NCBI GenBank assembly: GCA_942493265.1
Contig: OW818688.1
Span: forward strand, 2,976,001-3,040,000
DNA: 64,000 nt
DNA from: UBA12481 sp942493265
Lineage (GTDB): Bacteria > Bacteroidota > Bacteroidia > Bacteroidales > UBA12481
Direction of reading: 5' to 3'
Part shown: in pieces, positions 26,833 through 34,998 of the stretch
Position numbering within the stretch: the stretch's first letter is position 1
How the letters are laid out: every line of letters begins with the position of its first letter
Translations under genes and position numbers: made by a program
Notes under the pieces: model-generated
What the model was told of the DNA's origin: nothing
Database searches by the model: none
Seen by the model: the letters and a program-made list of their open reading frames with translations, nothing else

Positions 26833-28809
26833 TTACTCTGTCCGTTCAAATATCAGTTCCACTAACTTCATGTTCAGTCCGCCTGAATGTGAATTCTTTC
26901 CAATAAGTTTAAAATAGAGCACGTTATTGCCTTCTGAGAGATCCACTGTTCCCAGAACCAATGATGTGCTCATTTTCATTTCTGCCGAATAAAGGTCAAT
27001 GGGTTCACCCAATGGGCTGTCGTGACGAAACATCTGAACGATACCCTGATCGGGGCCAGTTACTGCTTTCAGGCTTACACGGTATTTGCCATTGGCCGGA
27101 ATATCGAAAATAAATGAAACGTGATGGGGTCCGAATTCATCCGGGCCTGAAGTTTTCAATGAAAAATACCTAACCCAGCCAGTTCCGAGCTTTTCGCCTT
27201 TTTTCTCAATAATTCCGTTGCTCAGGGGGGAGGAATGTATCGGAACATTCCAGCCGGGAACAAACACAATTTTATCGGGATCTGCTATTTTTCGCAAATT
27301 TATATCCGGGAGGGAAAAGTCGGCAGATGGCCTTACGGAAGAATAGAGAAAGGTAACACTGGTATAATCTGTGTTTACGAGGTTTCCTTCCGGACCGTGC
27401 TCGATAGTATAATCAATACTGTGGTTAAAAACGTATGCATCGGGAATCATCCAGCGGTAACCGCCGGTTCGTCCGAGGTATTTTTTGTAGTCGAGGCAGC
27501 CGCTCAGGGGAAATGATGCCCTTTCTTCCCATCGTGCGGGTACATCATACCAGCCACCGTTGAAACCATCTTCGGATCCGGTGCCATGAATGGTCATTTG
27601 TCCGTCAAGGGTTACCACATCATCTCCTTCGAAAAAGGGAGTTCCGCCGGGATCTTTCCCCTGGGCCTGCAAAAAGACCCCGATCACATGACCGGTTCCA
27701 TCAGTTTTCAGGAATGTGTATGGTTTTCCCATTGTGCAGGGATCTTCACGGTGCCAATAAGCATAGAAATGACCTTCATCGGGGCGCATCCCCTGTCCGG
27801 TGAAATCTATTTCGGCCTGAACCTGGACGGAGGTTGAAGTTTTATTGTCTGAAACCAGTTCTATCCTCGCTGATTTGCCGAAAGGCATCGGCAGATACAT
27901 ATAATTCATCTCACCTGAGGTGCCTGAAAAAAGAGATTTTGTAGCTGGTTCACCAAAACTGTATCCGAAGAAATCGCCGACCGGGCATGATACTGCCGGT
28001 TTAGGATCATTATCCCAATACATATTGATCACGATGTCGCGTTCCTTGCCGGCAAACAGTTTGGCAGGAGATAGCCTGAGTCCGGCAATCCTTCCGGGCT
28101 TATTACTCCTGAACAACTCGGTGGCTTGTCCGGGCACCAGGGTTTTGGAAACCTTGCGGGTTTCAATGGTCGTGCCTTCATCAACCAGATATTCCGAGAT
28201 ATTGGTACCTGATGCATTGAGTATCTTGCTGATTCTTGCTATCTTCTCCATCCATTCGGCACTTGGCGGATTCTGGAAAGTTGCTACAACGGTATTTTTC
28301 GGATAGGTGGCATAATTGAGGTCGTAAAAGCAAAAAATGGGTGCTTTTACTATCACTTTGCAGGAATGCTGATAAGTCAGGGGAACATAGATATATCTGC
28401 CGCCAACACCTGAACCAACAAGCGGAGCGAGGAAGGGAGAGTGTTTGCCATCAACCATTTCGGTGATTTTCATGCTTATCCGCGGCGTTTTTTCACCATC
28501 AAAATAAAATTCGATGATTCCGTCCTGCGGACCGGGCATATGTATCCGGTAGATGGCTCCGGGGCCATCCATTTCAGCGATCACCATATCATCCCCTTCC
28601 TTACGGATAAATGAATATTTTCCGCTGAATCCGTCGTCGTTTCCTCCGGACCGGTCATAGCTGGAGAACATCCCTGAATGGACCTGTGTTTTTATCTGCG
28701 GCAGTAAATCGAGTCGCATCAGGGCATCCAGACCAATCTGGGCATGCGAGAGTGAGGTAATTGTCAAAAGGGCAAAACCGAAAAGCAATCTTTTTAGTTG
28801 CATAATCAT
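26833..28809 (-). CDS. GH172 (DUF2961) family exported glycoside hydrolase
   Basis: This 658-residue protein has a signal peptide (LLFGFALLTITSLSHAQ) and a DUF2961/GH172 domain: DGPGAIYRIHMPGPQDG (~80), VDGKHSPFLAPLVG and GGRYIYVPLTYQHSCKV (~130), then GSEDGFNGGWYDVP (~410). GH172 enzymes act on difructose dianhydride I or alpha-D-arabinofuranosides. The C-terminal ~150 residues look like a beta-sandwich accessory domain. It is downstream of the homocysteine methyltransferase on the same strand (47-bp gap), but a functional link is doubtful. ATGs at 28809 and 28803 are both possible starts. Confidence 0.82.
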   Translation of the reverse strand: MIMQLKRLLFGFALLTITSLSHAQIGLDALMRLDLLPQIKTQVHSGMFSSYDRSGGNDDGFSGKYSFIRKEGDDMVIAEMDGPGAIYRIHMPGPQDGIIEFYFDGEKTPRISMKITEMVDGKHSPFLAPLVGSGVGGRYIYVPLTYQHSCKVIVKAPIFCFYDLNYATYPKNTVVATFQNPPSAEWMEKIARISKILNASGTNISEYLVDEGTTIETRKVSKTLVPGQATELFRSNKPGRIAGLRLSPAKLFAGKERDIVINMYWDNDPKPAVSCPVGDFFGYSFGEPATKSLFSGTSGEMNYMYLPMPFGKSARIELVSDNKTSTSVQVQAEIDFTGQGMRPDEGHFYAYWHREDPCTMGKPYTFLKTDGTGHVIGVFLQAQGKDPGGTPFFEGDDVVTLDGQMTIHGTGSEDGFNGGWYDVPARWEERASFPLSGCLDYKKYLGRTGGYRWMIPDAYVFNHSIDYTIEHGPEGNLVNTDYTSVTFLYSSVRPSADFSLPDINLRKIADPDKIVFVPGWNVPIHSSPLSNGIIEKKGEKLGTGWVRYFSLKTSGPDEFGPHHVSFIFDIPANGKYRVSLKAVTGPDQGIVQMFRHDSPLGEPIDLYSAEMKMSTSLVLGTVDLSEGNNVLYFKLIGKNSHSGGLNMKLVELIFERTE

Positions 28810-28856
28810 AGGTTTTAAAAGAGTTTGAATATGTCGCTCCTGGTTTCAATGGGTTA

Positions 28857-29744
28857 TCAGGTACCCCTATGCACTTCTGCGATCTTTCTGATGTGTTCGG
28901 GGGTTGTTCCGCAGCAGCCACCGATACAGGCGGCTCCAGCCTTGATCAGGCCGGGTATGTATGATGCGGTGATTTCAGGAGTTTCGTCGAAAATGTTTTT
29001 GCCGTCATGGTAGTGTGGTTTTCCGGCGTTCGCATGAACCAGAATGGGTATTCCGGAGTCCGTGCGGCGAATCTCCTCAACAATCGGGATCATGTTTTCC
29101 ATGCCATTGCCACAATTGGTACCGATGATATCCGCTCCGGCGGCTTTGAGCGCATGGGTCATCTCCTCCGGTGATACGCCCATCATCGTGCGGAAATCGC
29201 CCTGAATGGTTTTATCGAATGTCATGGCGCAGATAACCTCCAGATTGGTGTTTTCTTTTGCTGCCCTTATAGCCAGCGTTGCCTCGTCGAGTGCAGTCAT
29301 GGTTTCGATGCAGATAACATCGGCTCCGGCTTCTGCCAGGGCAACGCATTGTTCCCTGAATGCCTCATACAATTCTTCTTCACTCACTTCTCCCATCATC
29401 AGGAGAATACCGGTTGGCCCGACAGATCCGAGCACTATCCGGTCGGGACCGATTGCACGGCGGCAGATTTTAACTGCTTCACGGTTGATTTCGGTTACCT
29501 TGTTCTGGAGGCCATAGTGGCTCAGTTTGAATTTGTTGGCTCCGAATGTATTGGTTTCAACAGCTTCAGATCCGGCCTCGGCATAAGCCCGGGCAATCGC
29601 TTCGATCCTTTCGGGGTATTCCAGGTTCCAGGTTTCCGGACAAATACCGGGTTGAATGCCGGCTGCCTGCAGCATGGTGCCCAGTGCGCCGTCGGATATG
29701 ATGATCTCGCCATTTTTAAGCCGTTCAGTCAGTTTTGTTTTCAT
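28857..29744 (-). CDS. Homocysteine S-methyltransferase (MetH Hcy module / BHMT type)
   Basis: This 295-residue stand-alone protein corresponds to the homocysteine-binding module of cobalamin methionine synthase or to betaine-homocysteine methyltransferase. It opens with ISDGALGTMLQAAG and has ETNTFGANKF (~62). The zinc cysteines are in GTNCGNG (~207) and GGCCGTTPEHI (~280). It transfers a methyl group to homocysteine, giving methionine. It overlaps the CobW-type GTPase by 4 bp and is the last enzyme of the corrinoid operon. No folate-binding or SAM-reactivation module accompanies it, so its donor is most likely the methylated corrinoid protein of the same operon. Confidence 0.88.
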   Translation of the reverse strand: MKTKLTERLKNGEIIISDGALGTMLQAAGIQPGICPETWNLEYPERIEAIARAYAEAGSEAVETNTFGANKFKLSHYGLQNKVTEINREAVKICRRAIGPDRIVLGSVGPTGILLMMGEVSEEELYEAFREQCVALAEAGADVICIETMTALDEATLAIRAAKENTNLEVICAMTFDKTIQGDFRTMMGVSPEEMTHALKAAGADIIGTNCGNGMENMIPIVEEIRRTDSGIPILVHANAGKPHYHDGKNIFDETPEITASYIPGLIKAGAACIGGCCGTTPEHIRKIAEVHRGT

Positions 29745-30697
29745 TTTTTCTGCAGGGATAAGAGCTGTTTCGAGAATTCCCGGTTATTCAGGTCAGGACC
29801 GATGGCGATTAATTCGCACGGACCATCATAGCCGCTTATTATTTTGATGGAAATATCAGTAAACACCGTTTGAATGGCCATCGTATCAGATTCATCGATA
29901 CGAATATAGCCTTTTATGCGATGAAGATGCAGCGAATGTTCAGCGATAAATTCCCGAACCAGGGTTTCATGAAAATATCGTGTGGATCGCACCACGCAAC
30001 TACCCAAGGAAGGGCGGCCTTCAGAGGCAGGCGACATAGAAGATTCAGCAACAGGATCGCCGCTTTCGCAGGGGAGGCACACCTCCGTTGTCAGTTCGGT
30101 AATGTCAAAAGAGTCGGTAGAGCCGAATGTGGTTTCAATGATTCTGGCGAACGGGTTAAGCTCCAGGATTTTTTCGCGGATATCGTCCGTGTGGTTGATG
30201 AGGTCGGTTTTATTGATCCAGACAATGTCGGCGATCCTTACCTGATGACGCGCACGCGAAACGGCCGCAATAATCCGATGAAAATTCAGAGCATCCACCA
30301 GGCACCAGGAACCCGCCAGATATATCTTGTCGGATAATTCAGGAGCCTGCAGAACTTGTCCGAGTGACACCGGATCGGCCAGTCCTGAGGCTTCCAGCAG
30401 TATCAGTCCGGGGTGATGCTTTTCAATAAAGGGTGCCAGGCGGGTGATAAAATCACCCAACAGACAGGCGCAGAAAACGCTGCCGTTGTTTATTTCAAGC
30501 AGTTCAAAAGGCTTATCTGATTGTTTTAATGTGAAACCATCCACGTGTCCCGGTGAAAATTCGTTCTGGACAATAGCGATCCTCATCCGGTTGGAGTATT
30601 TCCTCACCAGATCCAGTAACAGCGAAGTTTTTCCGCTGCCGAGAAAACCGGTGACCAGGATAAAGGGAGTTTTTTTCAGATGATTTCCTTGATCCAT
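29741..30697 (-). CDS. G3E (CobW/ZNG-like) GTPase metallochaperone
   Basis: This 318-residue protein has the P-loop GFLGSGKTSLLL (~16), a metal-binding Cys motif (SVFCACLLGD, ~75) in the place of the usual CxCC, the LLEASGLADP switch (~98) and NKTD (~157). G3E GTPases deliver zinc, nickel or cobalt-corrin to client enzymes. It overlaps the UroD-thioredoxin gene by 22 bp and the homocysteine methyltransferase by 4 bp. Both classes of neighbour are commonly zinc enzymes, so metal delivery to them is a reasonable inference. The C-terminal CobW_C-type domain is short but visible (HLHRIKGYIRIDES). Confidence 0.85.
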   Translation of the reverse strand: MDQGNHLKKTPFILVTGFLGSGKTSLLLDLVRKYSNRMRIAIVQNEFSPGHVDGFTLKQSDKPFELLEINNGSVFCACLLGDFITRLAPFIEKHHPGLILLEASGLADPVSLGQVLQAPELSDKIYLAGSWCLVDALNFHRIIAAVSRARHQVRIADIVWINKTDLINHTDDIREKILELNPFARIIETTFGSTDSFDITELTTEVCLPCESGDPVAESSMSPASEGRPSLGSCVVRSTRYFHETLVREFIAEHSLHLHRIKGYIRIDESDTMAIQTVFTDISIKIISGYDGPCELIAIGPDLNNREFSKQLLSLQKK

Positions 30698-32298
30698 TCT
30701 TTTATGACATCAGTGCCGGGCTGACCGGCTTCGCTTCGGATTTTATATTTCACCGAGATCAGGGCAGGTGTTTGAGTAACGCCCAGTGATTGAATGATTT
30801 CGGGATCAGTTTCTTCCCTTACCTCGATGGTGACCCCCAGTTCTGCAATTGCCTGACGGGTTTTTTCGCGCAACGGGGCAATCTCTTCCGGTGATTTTCC
30901 CAGCAGAAGTATTTCACCCTGTTTTACCCGTAGACGAATCTTTAGCTTTTCATTGATTCTGTTCTGGATCGCCCGGATCAACTCATTACGGGGTGGGATC
31001 TGCGAAACAAAAGTGATTTTCCCATCGATGCAGATGGTAGGAATATTTTTAACAAAAAGGGATGACATAAAGGTGACCCCTTCGAGATTCTTGATTGAAT
31101 GTTCGCGCCATTCCACCAATCCCTCAAAGTGCGGCGACACTTCTTTCACCGCTTCCACCATATATTGACACGGAGCGCACGATTCAGAGTCCAGGGTAAT
31201 GATATCCACAATGACGCGGTCGCTCTTTCCGTACTCATCCATGTTCATCATTTTGGTTTTACCTGGTTTATGTTCCAGTGTACGGATCACATCCTGCTGA
31301 TAATTATCCCTGACAACCCTGCTCACGGCAAGGAGGTTTTCGATGGGTGTTTTCATCGGAAGATCGCATCCCGGGGCCAGGATAAATCCGGTGTCTCCGG
31401 CGATATCCATGCAGTCGACGGCATTTTTCTGACAATCTTCAGGGCTTCCCATGAGCATAACCAGGGTTAGCTGGAGGTTGCCTCCAAAGCTGATTCCGTG
31501 GCTGCTGCAAATTTTCCTGACATAATCAAGCGGGATATTTTCATCAATAGAAATATTATCCGGACCTGTTTTGCACATCACTTCGATATTTTGCTGGGCA
31601 TGCCCGCAAACGAAGAAGGAGCTGTATTTACCCTGTTTTCGGATATCATCAAAAACCGATTTTACCGGTTTATGGATGAACTCGGTAAACTGATCCGGAC
31701 CGATCTGAGAGGTCATAGGATCAACCACTGCTATAATATCACATCCGGCATCAAGATAATATCTTGACATTGATTTGGTTACTTTCGCGGTGAATTCCAG
31801 GAGCTTGTTAATAGCTGCGGGATCTTCAAACATTTTCATGAAGATCTCCGTACCCAGCAGGTGCAATCCTAAGGTAAATGGTCCGGTAACCAGTCCATAC
31901 AGCGCGATATCAGGATATTTTTTTCTGAGTTCGCGCGTTGCAGTCAACACATCAGGAATCCTCCCCTGATCGGGTGAGAGAGCTTTGAGTTGGCTCAGGT
32001 TCAGCTTGCCAGCGAGGGGGTGGGAGAGAACTGCCGGCGGATTTTCATCGGCCCAGCCCAATTGGCATCCAAGTGCTTCAGCTTCGATCTGAAGATCGAA
32101 ACAAACAGGGATTCCATCGGGATGATACAATTCAATAGCTTTACTGATTCCCTCAACCATCAGACTTGCAGAATGAAGATAGTCATTTGCATTTTTTCCG
32201 ATCAGATAACCGCCGTGTACCCCAACAAAAGGAACCCATGGAATTACCGGGCACCGACCGCCCTTAAGGGCATGCAACACGAGTTCTTTACCGTTCAT
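30676..32298 (-). CDS. UroD-type corrinoid methyltransferase fused to two thioredoxin folds
   Basis: This 540-residue protein has an N-terminal URO-D/MtaA-CmuA fold (about residues 1-345). It then has a thioredoxin-like domain with CAPC (~375) and a cis-Pro loop (KNIPT), and a second thioredoxin-like domain without a CxxC (~460-540, cis-Pro in TQTPA). In the methyltransferase part a candidate metal site reads FFVCGH (~230), lacking the His of the usual HxC, with a later Cys in LAPGCDLPMKTPIEN (~318). It probably moves a methyl group between a substrate and the corrinoid protein; it is not expected to be a haem enzyme. The ATG at 32298 lies 2 bp after the upstream UroD gene. The Trx fusion is unusual. 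Confidence 0.8.
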   Translation of the reverse strand: MNGKELVLHALKGGRCPVIPWVPFVGVHGGYLIGKNANDYLHSASLMVEGISKAIELYHPDGIPVCFDLQIEAEALGCQLGWADENPPAVLSHPLAGKLNLSQLKALSPDQGRIPDVLTATRELRKKYPDIALYGLVTGPFTLGLHLLGTEIFMKMFEDPAAINKLLEFTAKVTKSMSRYYLDAGCDIIAVVDPMTSQIGPDQFTEFIHKPVKSVFDDIRKQGKYSSFFVCGHAQQNIEVMCKTGPDNISIDENIPLDYVRKICSSHGISFGGNLQLTLVMLMGSPEDCQKNAVDCMDIAGDTGFILAPGCDLPMKTPIENLLAVSRVVRDNYQQDVIRTLEHKPGKTKMMNMDEYGKSDRVIVDIITLDSESCAPCQYMVEAVKEVSPHFEGLVEWREHSIKNLEGVTFMSSLFVKNIPTICIDGKITFVSQIPPRNELIRAIQNRINEKLKIRLRVKQGEILLLGKSPEEIAPLREKTRQAIAELGVTIEVREETDPEIIQSLGVTQTPALISVKYKIRSEAGQPGTDVIKEWIKEII

Positions 32299-32300
32299 AA

Positions 32301-33374
32301 TCAAATTCTTGGATACAGTTCAAGGACAGCATTTTTCATAGCCGCCAGATTTTCAAAAGGAACTTCAGGTTCGACCAGGTGGGTAGGACCGATAATGAGA
32401 CCGCCCTTATTGCCGCATATGCGGATTCTTTCCAGGGTAACTTCCCTGACTTGTTCAGGAGTTCCAAACGGCAGCAATTGTTGGGTTCCCAGCGTACCCC
32501 AGAAGGATAGCCGGTCACCATATGTTTCATGAACCTGATTAAAATCCATGCATTCCGGTTGTATGGGGTTCAGAATATCGACGCCGCAATCGATCAGGCC
32601 TTCAATAAATGCCGTAGCATCGCCGCAAGAATGGTAGAATACCAGAATATCCGGGTTGAATTCGCGGGCTGCATCAATCACTCTTTTAAGTCGCGGCTTG
32701 ATCCATTCTTCCCATAGCTCAACACTCATGAGTGGACCGCTCTGCATGCCAACATCATCCCCCAGCGACAGGATATCAACACCAGCCTCGGCATAGAGTT
32801 CGGCTCTTTTTACCGCATAGTCAGTTATTTTATCCAGCAGAATGGTTGCTTTTTCATCCCCGAGCATCATGTCCATCAGAAGATCCGGCATTGAGCGGAT
32901 ATACCATGCTGCTTCCCAAATGGTCATTTGCATAAATCCCATGGCTGCGAGTCCCTTTTGGTGGAGGGAATCCACCTGGTTGAAAAGGGGTTGATTTTCA
33001 ATTCTGCTGAATACAGGTAAAGGATACCCTGCTATTTCGTCAACTGATTCGCTACCCTGGAGGGGATGGTGCATGCGAGTCATATGCCAGGCAGCCGCAG
33101 AGCCTTTGGAGTGCCCTACACCGGTCACGTCGATTTCTGTATCTACAGGAAGTGTTTCCCGCAGATAAAGATCTTGGCCGTTCTGATATCCGGGATGTTC
33201 GGTAAGTGTTACCCAACGGAAATCAACACCGAACCAATCAAAATAATCGACATCGCCGAATTTTTTGCGGAAGGAATCAATCTGAGAATCACATAACTGG
33301 ATATCAACCGGAATCCATTCAAATCCCTGTCTGCGCGCGGCGCGGATAAGATTTTCCCGGGGAGTGAGCGGCAT
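32301..33374 (-). CDS. UroD-type corrinoid methyltransferase
   Basis: This 357-residue protein belongs to the uroporphyrinogen-decarboxylase superfamily branch that includes MtaA-type and O-demethylase methyltransferases. The start is PRENLIRAARRQGFEWIPVD. A candidate zinc site FYHSCGDAT (~248) keeps HxC; at the position of the third Cys ligand the protein reads IIGPTHLVEPEVPFEN (~328) with His but no Cys. True UroD motifs for haem synthesis are not evident. It starts 1 bp after the corrinoid protein gene and ends 2 bp before the second UroD gene, so it is likely the substrate-specific or the transfer methyltransferase of that system. Confidence 0.84.
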   Translation of the reverse strand: MPLTPRENLIRAARRQGFEWIPVDIQLCDSQIDSFRKKFGDVDYFDWFGVDFRWVTLTEHPGYQNGQDLYLRETLPVDTEIDVTGVGHSKGSAAAWHMTRMHHPLQGSESVDEIAGYPLPVFSRIENQPLFNQVDSLHQKGLAAMGFMQMTIWEAAWYIRSMPDLLMDMMLGDEKATILLDKITDYAVKRAELYAEAGVDILSLGDDVGMQSGPLMSVELWEEWIKPRLKRVIDAAREFNPDILVFYHSCGDATAFIEGLIDCGVDILNPIQPECMDFNQVHETYGDRLSFWGTLGTQQLLPFGTPEQVREVTLERIRICGNKGGLIIGPTHLVEPEVPFENLAAMKNAVLELYPRI

Positions 33375-33375
33375 G

Positions 33376-34047
33376 TTAACCGATTTTATTCAGGAACTCA
33401 ACGGCACCCTGCGGATCCGGAGAATACCAGTCGGCACCAATCCTTTTTCGGAAATCATCTGTAACCGGAGCTCCACCGATCAGTATTTTTGTATCCGGTC
33501 GAACTGATTTTACCTCTGCAACGATTTTTTCCATATTCAGCATGGTGGTGGTGAGAAGGCAGCTAAGTCCGACAAATGCACCCGGATGCTCGTCAATAGC
33601 AGCGATGAATTTTGCTGCAGGAACATCGATGCCCAGGTCAACAACCTGCCATCCAGCACCTTCAACAATCATTCCCAACAGGTTTTTTCCGATATCATGC
33701 AGGTCACCCATCACGGTGCCGATAATAAAAACTCCTTTTCTTTTGACTGCCCCTGAGGTGAAATAGGGCTTAAGATGTTTCATACCGGCACTCATTGCTT
33801 TTGCGGCCATAAGCACTTCGGGTACAAAAACTTTATTCTCGCGAAATTTAACGCCAACAATCTGCATACCTGGGACCAGACCGTTGCTGAGAACCTGATC
33901 AGCAGGAATACCTGCCAGTAATGCCTGGGCACTAAGCTCATCGGCACCATCCTGTTCTTTCAAATCGGGGGGATACGGGGATGTTTTGTTTACTTTTCCT
34001 CTTTCAACGCATTTTGCGATCTTTGCCAGTAATTCTTCAGGGTTCAT
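33376..34047 (-). CDS. Methyltransferase cognate corrinoid protein (MtaC/MtvC type)
   Basis: This 223-residue protein has the four-helix cap (EELLAKIAKCVERGK onward, with VPEVLMAAKAM near residue 80) and the B12-binding Rossmann domain with GDLHDIGKNL (~115, the DxHxxG cobalt-ligating His), VGLSCLLTTTM (~160, the second motif) and LIGGAPV (~193). It carries methylcobamide between methyltransferases. I chose the ATG at 34047 because the upstream TTG at 34074 lies within a perfect minus-strand -7 box. It is the first gene of the five-gene methyl-transfer operon. Confidence 0.92.
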   Translation of the reverse strand: MNPEELLAKIAKCVERGKVNKTSPYPPDLKEQDGADELSAQALLAGIPADQVLSNGLVPGMQIVGVKFRENKVFVPEVLMAAKAMSAGMKHLKPYFTSGAVKRKGVFIIGTVMGDLHDIGKNLLGMIVEGAGWQVVDLGIDVPAAKFIAAIDEHPGAFVGLSCLLTTTMLNMEKIVAEVKSVRPDTKILIGGAPVTDDFRKRIGADWYSPDPQGAVEFLNKIG

Positions 34048-34071
34048 TTTAGTCGAGATTTGTATTGATGA

Positions 34072-34079
34072 CAAATATA
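34072..34079 (-). promoter_or_regulatory. Promoter of the corrinoid methyltransferase operon
   Basis: CAAATATA on the plus strand reads TATATTTG on the minus strand, a perfect -7 box 25 bp before the ATG at 34047. The leader is too short for a cobalamin riboswitch. Confidence 0.65.
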
Positions 34080-34096
34080 TAAATCCTAAACAAGAT

Positions 34097-34675
34097 ATGT
34101 TAATTGATTTAGTCCTAAAAAACCGCAGTTATCGCAGGTTCGACGGGTTGACGGTGGTACCGGCGGAAACTTTAGAGCACCTGGTTGAATTGGCGAGGAT
34201 TTCCCCTTCCAGCCGCAATCAGCAGGCCCTTAAATTCATACCTGTTAATCTTCCTGATGAGTGCGATAAGCTGTTCCCTTGTCTGGACTGGGCTGGATAT
34301 CTGAAGGATTGGCACGGACCGCAAGCCGGTGAACGTCCGACGGCCTATATTATTATTGCGGGTGATACCCAATTGGGAACAAAGTTCGAAATCGATCTGG
34401 GAATCTGTGCTCAGACCATCTTATTGGGTGCAGTGGAAAAGGGATTGGGTGGCTGCATGATCGCTTCCATTCGCAGGGAGGAAATACGAAGCTTGTTTGA
34501 AATTCCTGAGTCTCTTGAAATTCTGCTGGTTTTGGCGATGGGTAAACCAGTTGAAAAAGTAGTTATTGATCCTGTCATTAACGGTGAAATCCGTTATTGG
34601 CGCGATGAGAATCAAACACATCATGTTCCGAAGCGCAGTCTTGACAGTATACTGATCCGAAATAAACTGCTGTAG
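34097..34675 (+). CDS. Nitroreductase family protein
   Basis: This 192-residue flavoprotein has the family start (VLKNRSYRRFDG), an FMN-binding ARISPSSRNQQALKF segment (~32-47) and the C-terminal VLAMGKPVEKV. The ATG at 34097 is preferred; the open frame extends back into the divergent corrinoid gene. Nitroreductases reduce nitroaromatics, quinones or flavins with NAD(P)H; the substrate is unknown. It is divergent from the corrinoid operon with 49 bp between the two start codons, so shared control is possible. The C-terminal segment (YWRDENQTHHVPKRSLDSI) is found in a Bacteroidota/Clostridia subgroup by my recollection only. Confidence 0.88.
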   Translation: MLIDLVLKNRSYRRFDGLTVVPAETLEHLVELARISPSSRNQQALKFIPVNLPDECDKLFPCLDWAGYLKDWHGPQAGERPTAYIIIAGDTQLGTKFEIDLGICAQTILLGAVEKGLGGCMIASIRREEIRSLFEIPESLEILLVLAMGKPVEKVVIDPVINGEIRYWRDENQTHHVPKRSLDSILIRNKLL

Positions 34676-34949
34676 GACATGTTTTGTAAGTGCTGGAAAA
34701 ACAATTAGTTAAAATAGTTTTTGACAAGTGTTAATAAAACACCTACAGAATTACCGTAAAAGATTTGTTGATTTTGTTTTACCGTCGTACCTTTATAAAG
34801 CAAAAGTTAGATGGGGAAGAGCAAAGAAAAAATATAAGGGATTAGATAAAGGGATTAAAGGCTTAGTTGCAATAATTTATTTTTTCTCAAACTTCTTCTT
34901 ATCTGTAAGGTGGTTCTTGATTGTGGGGACATGAAAGGTGTTGTTGGTA
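34676..34949. other. AT-rich stretch with no recognised gene
   Basis: Between the nitroreductase and the SOD terminator the sequence is clearly more AT-rich than its surroundings. It holds one weak open frame (34728-34934), a TAGTTTTTGAC word near 34708-34718 that resembles but does not match a -7 box, and no tRNA or riboswitch that I can fold. It may be a decayed or transferred fragment. Confidence 0.5.
34728..34934 (+). CDS. Doubtful small basic membrane protein
   Basis: A 68-codon frame opens with GTG and encodes a Lys/Arg-rich N-terminal half followed by one hydrophobic segment (GLVAIIYFFSNFFLSV, residues ~45-60). The codon use is AT-rich and unlike the neighbouring genes. I do not recognise it, there is no clear ribosome site, and it may be chance. 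It has almost no Ser, Thr or Cys, so it is a poor candidate for a LanB precursor peptide. Confidence 0.22.
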   Translation: MLIKHLQNYRKRFVDFVLPSYLYKAKVRWGRAKKKYKGLDKGIKGLVAIIYFFSNFFLSVRWFLIVGT

Positions 34950-34980
34950 AAAAAGGCGGCTCCCAACCGCCTTTTTTTTT
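34950..34980. terminator. Bidirectional terminator at the end of the exported SOD gene
   Basis: AAAAAAGGCGG and CCGCCTTTTTTTT form a perfect stem around CTCCCAA, with T-runs on both strands. It lies 19 bp beyond the stop of the minus-strand SOD gene. Confidence 0.85.
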
Positions 34981-34998
34981 ATGCCCAAAAGCCAAGAA

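Noticed and set aside
30676..33374. Haem-pathway uroporphyrinogen decarboxylase (hemE)
   Set aside because: Gene context and metal-site-like motifs fit corrinoid methyltransferases, and the usual HemE substrate-binding N-terminal motif was not seen.
33376..34096. Cobalamin riboswitch before the corrinoid operon
   Set aside because: The space between the -7 box and the ATG is about 25 bp, too short, and no B12-box was seen.
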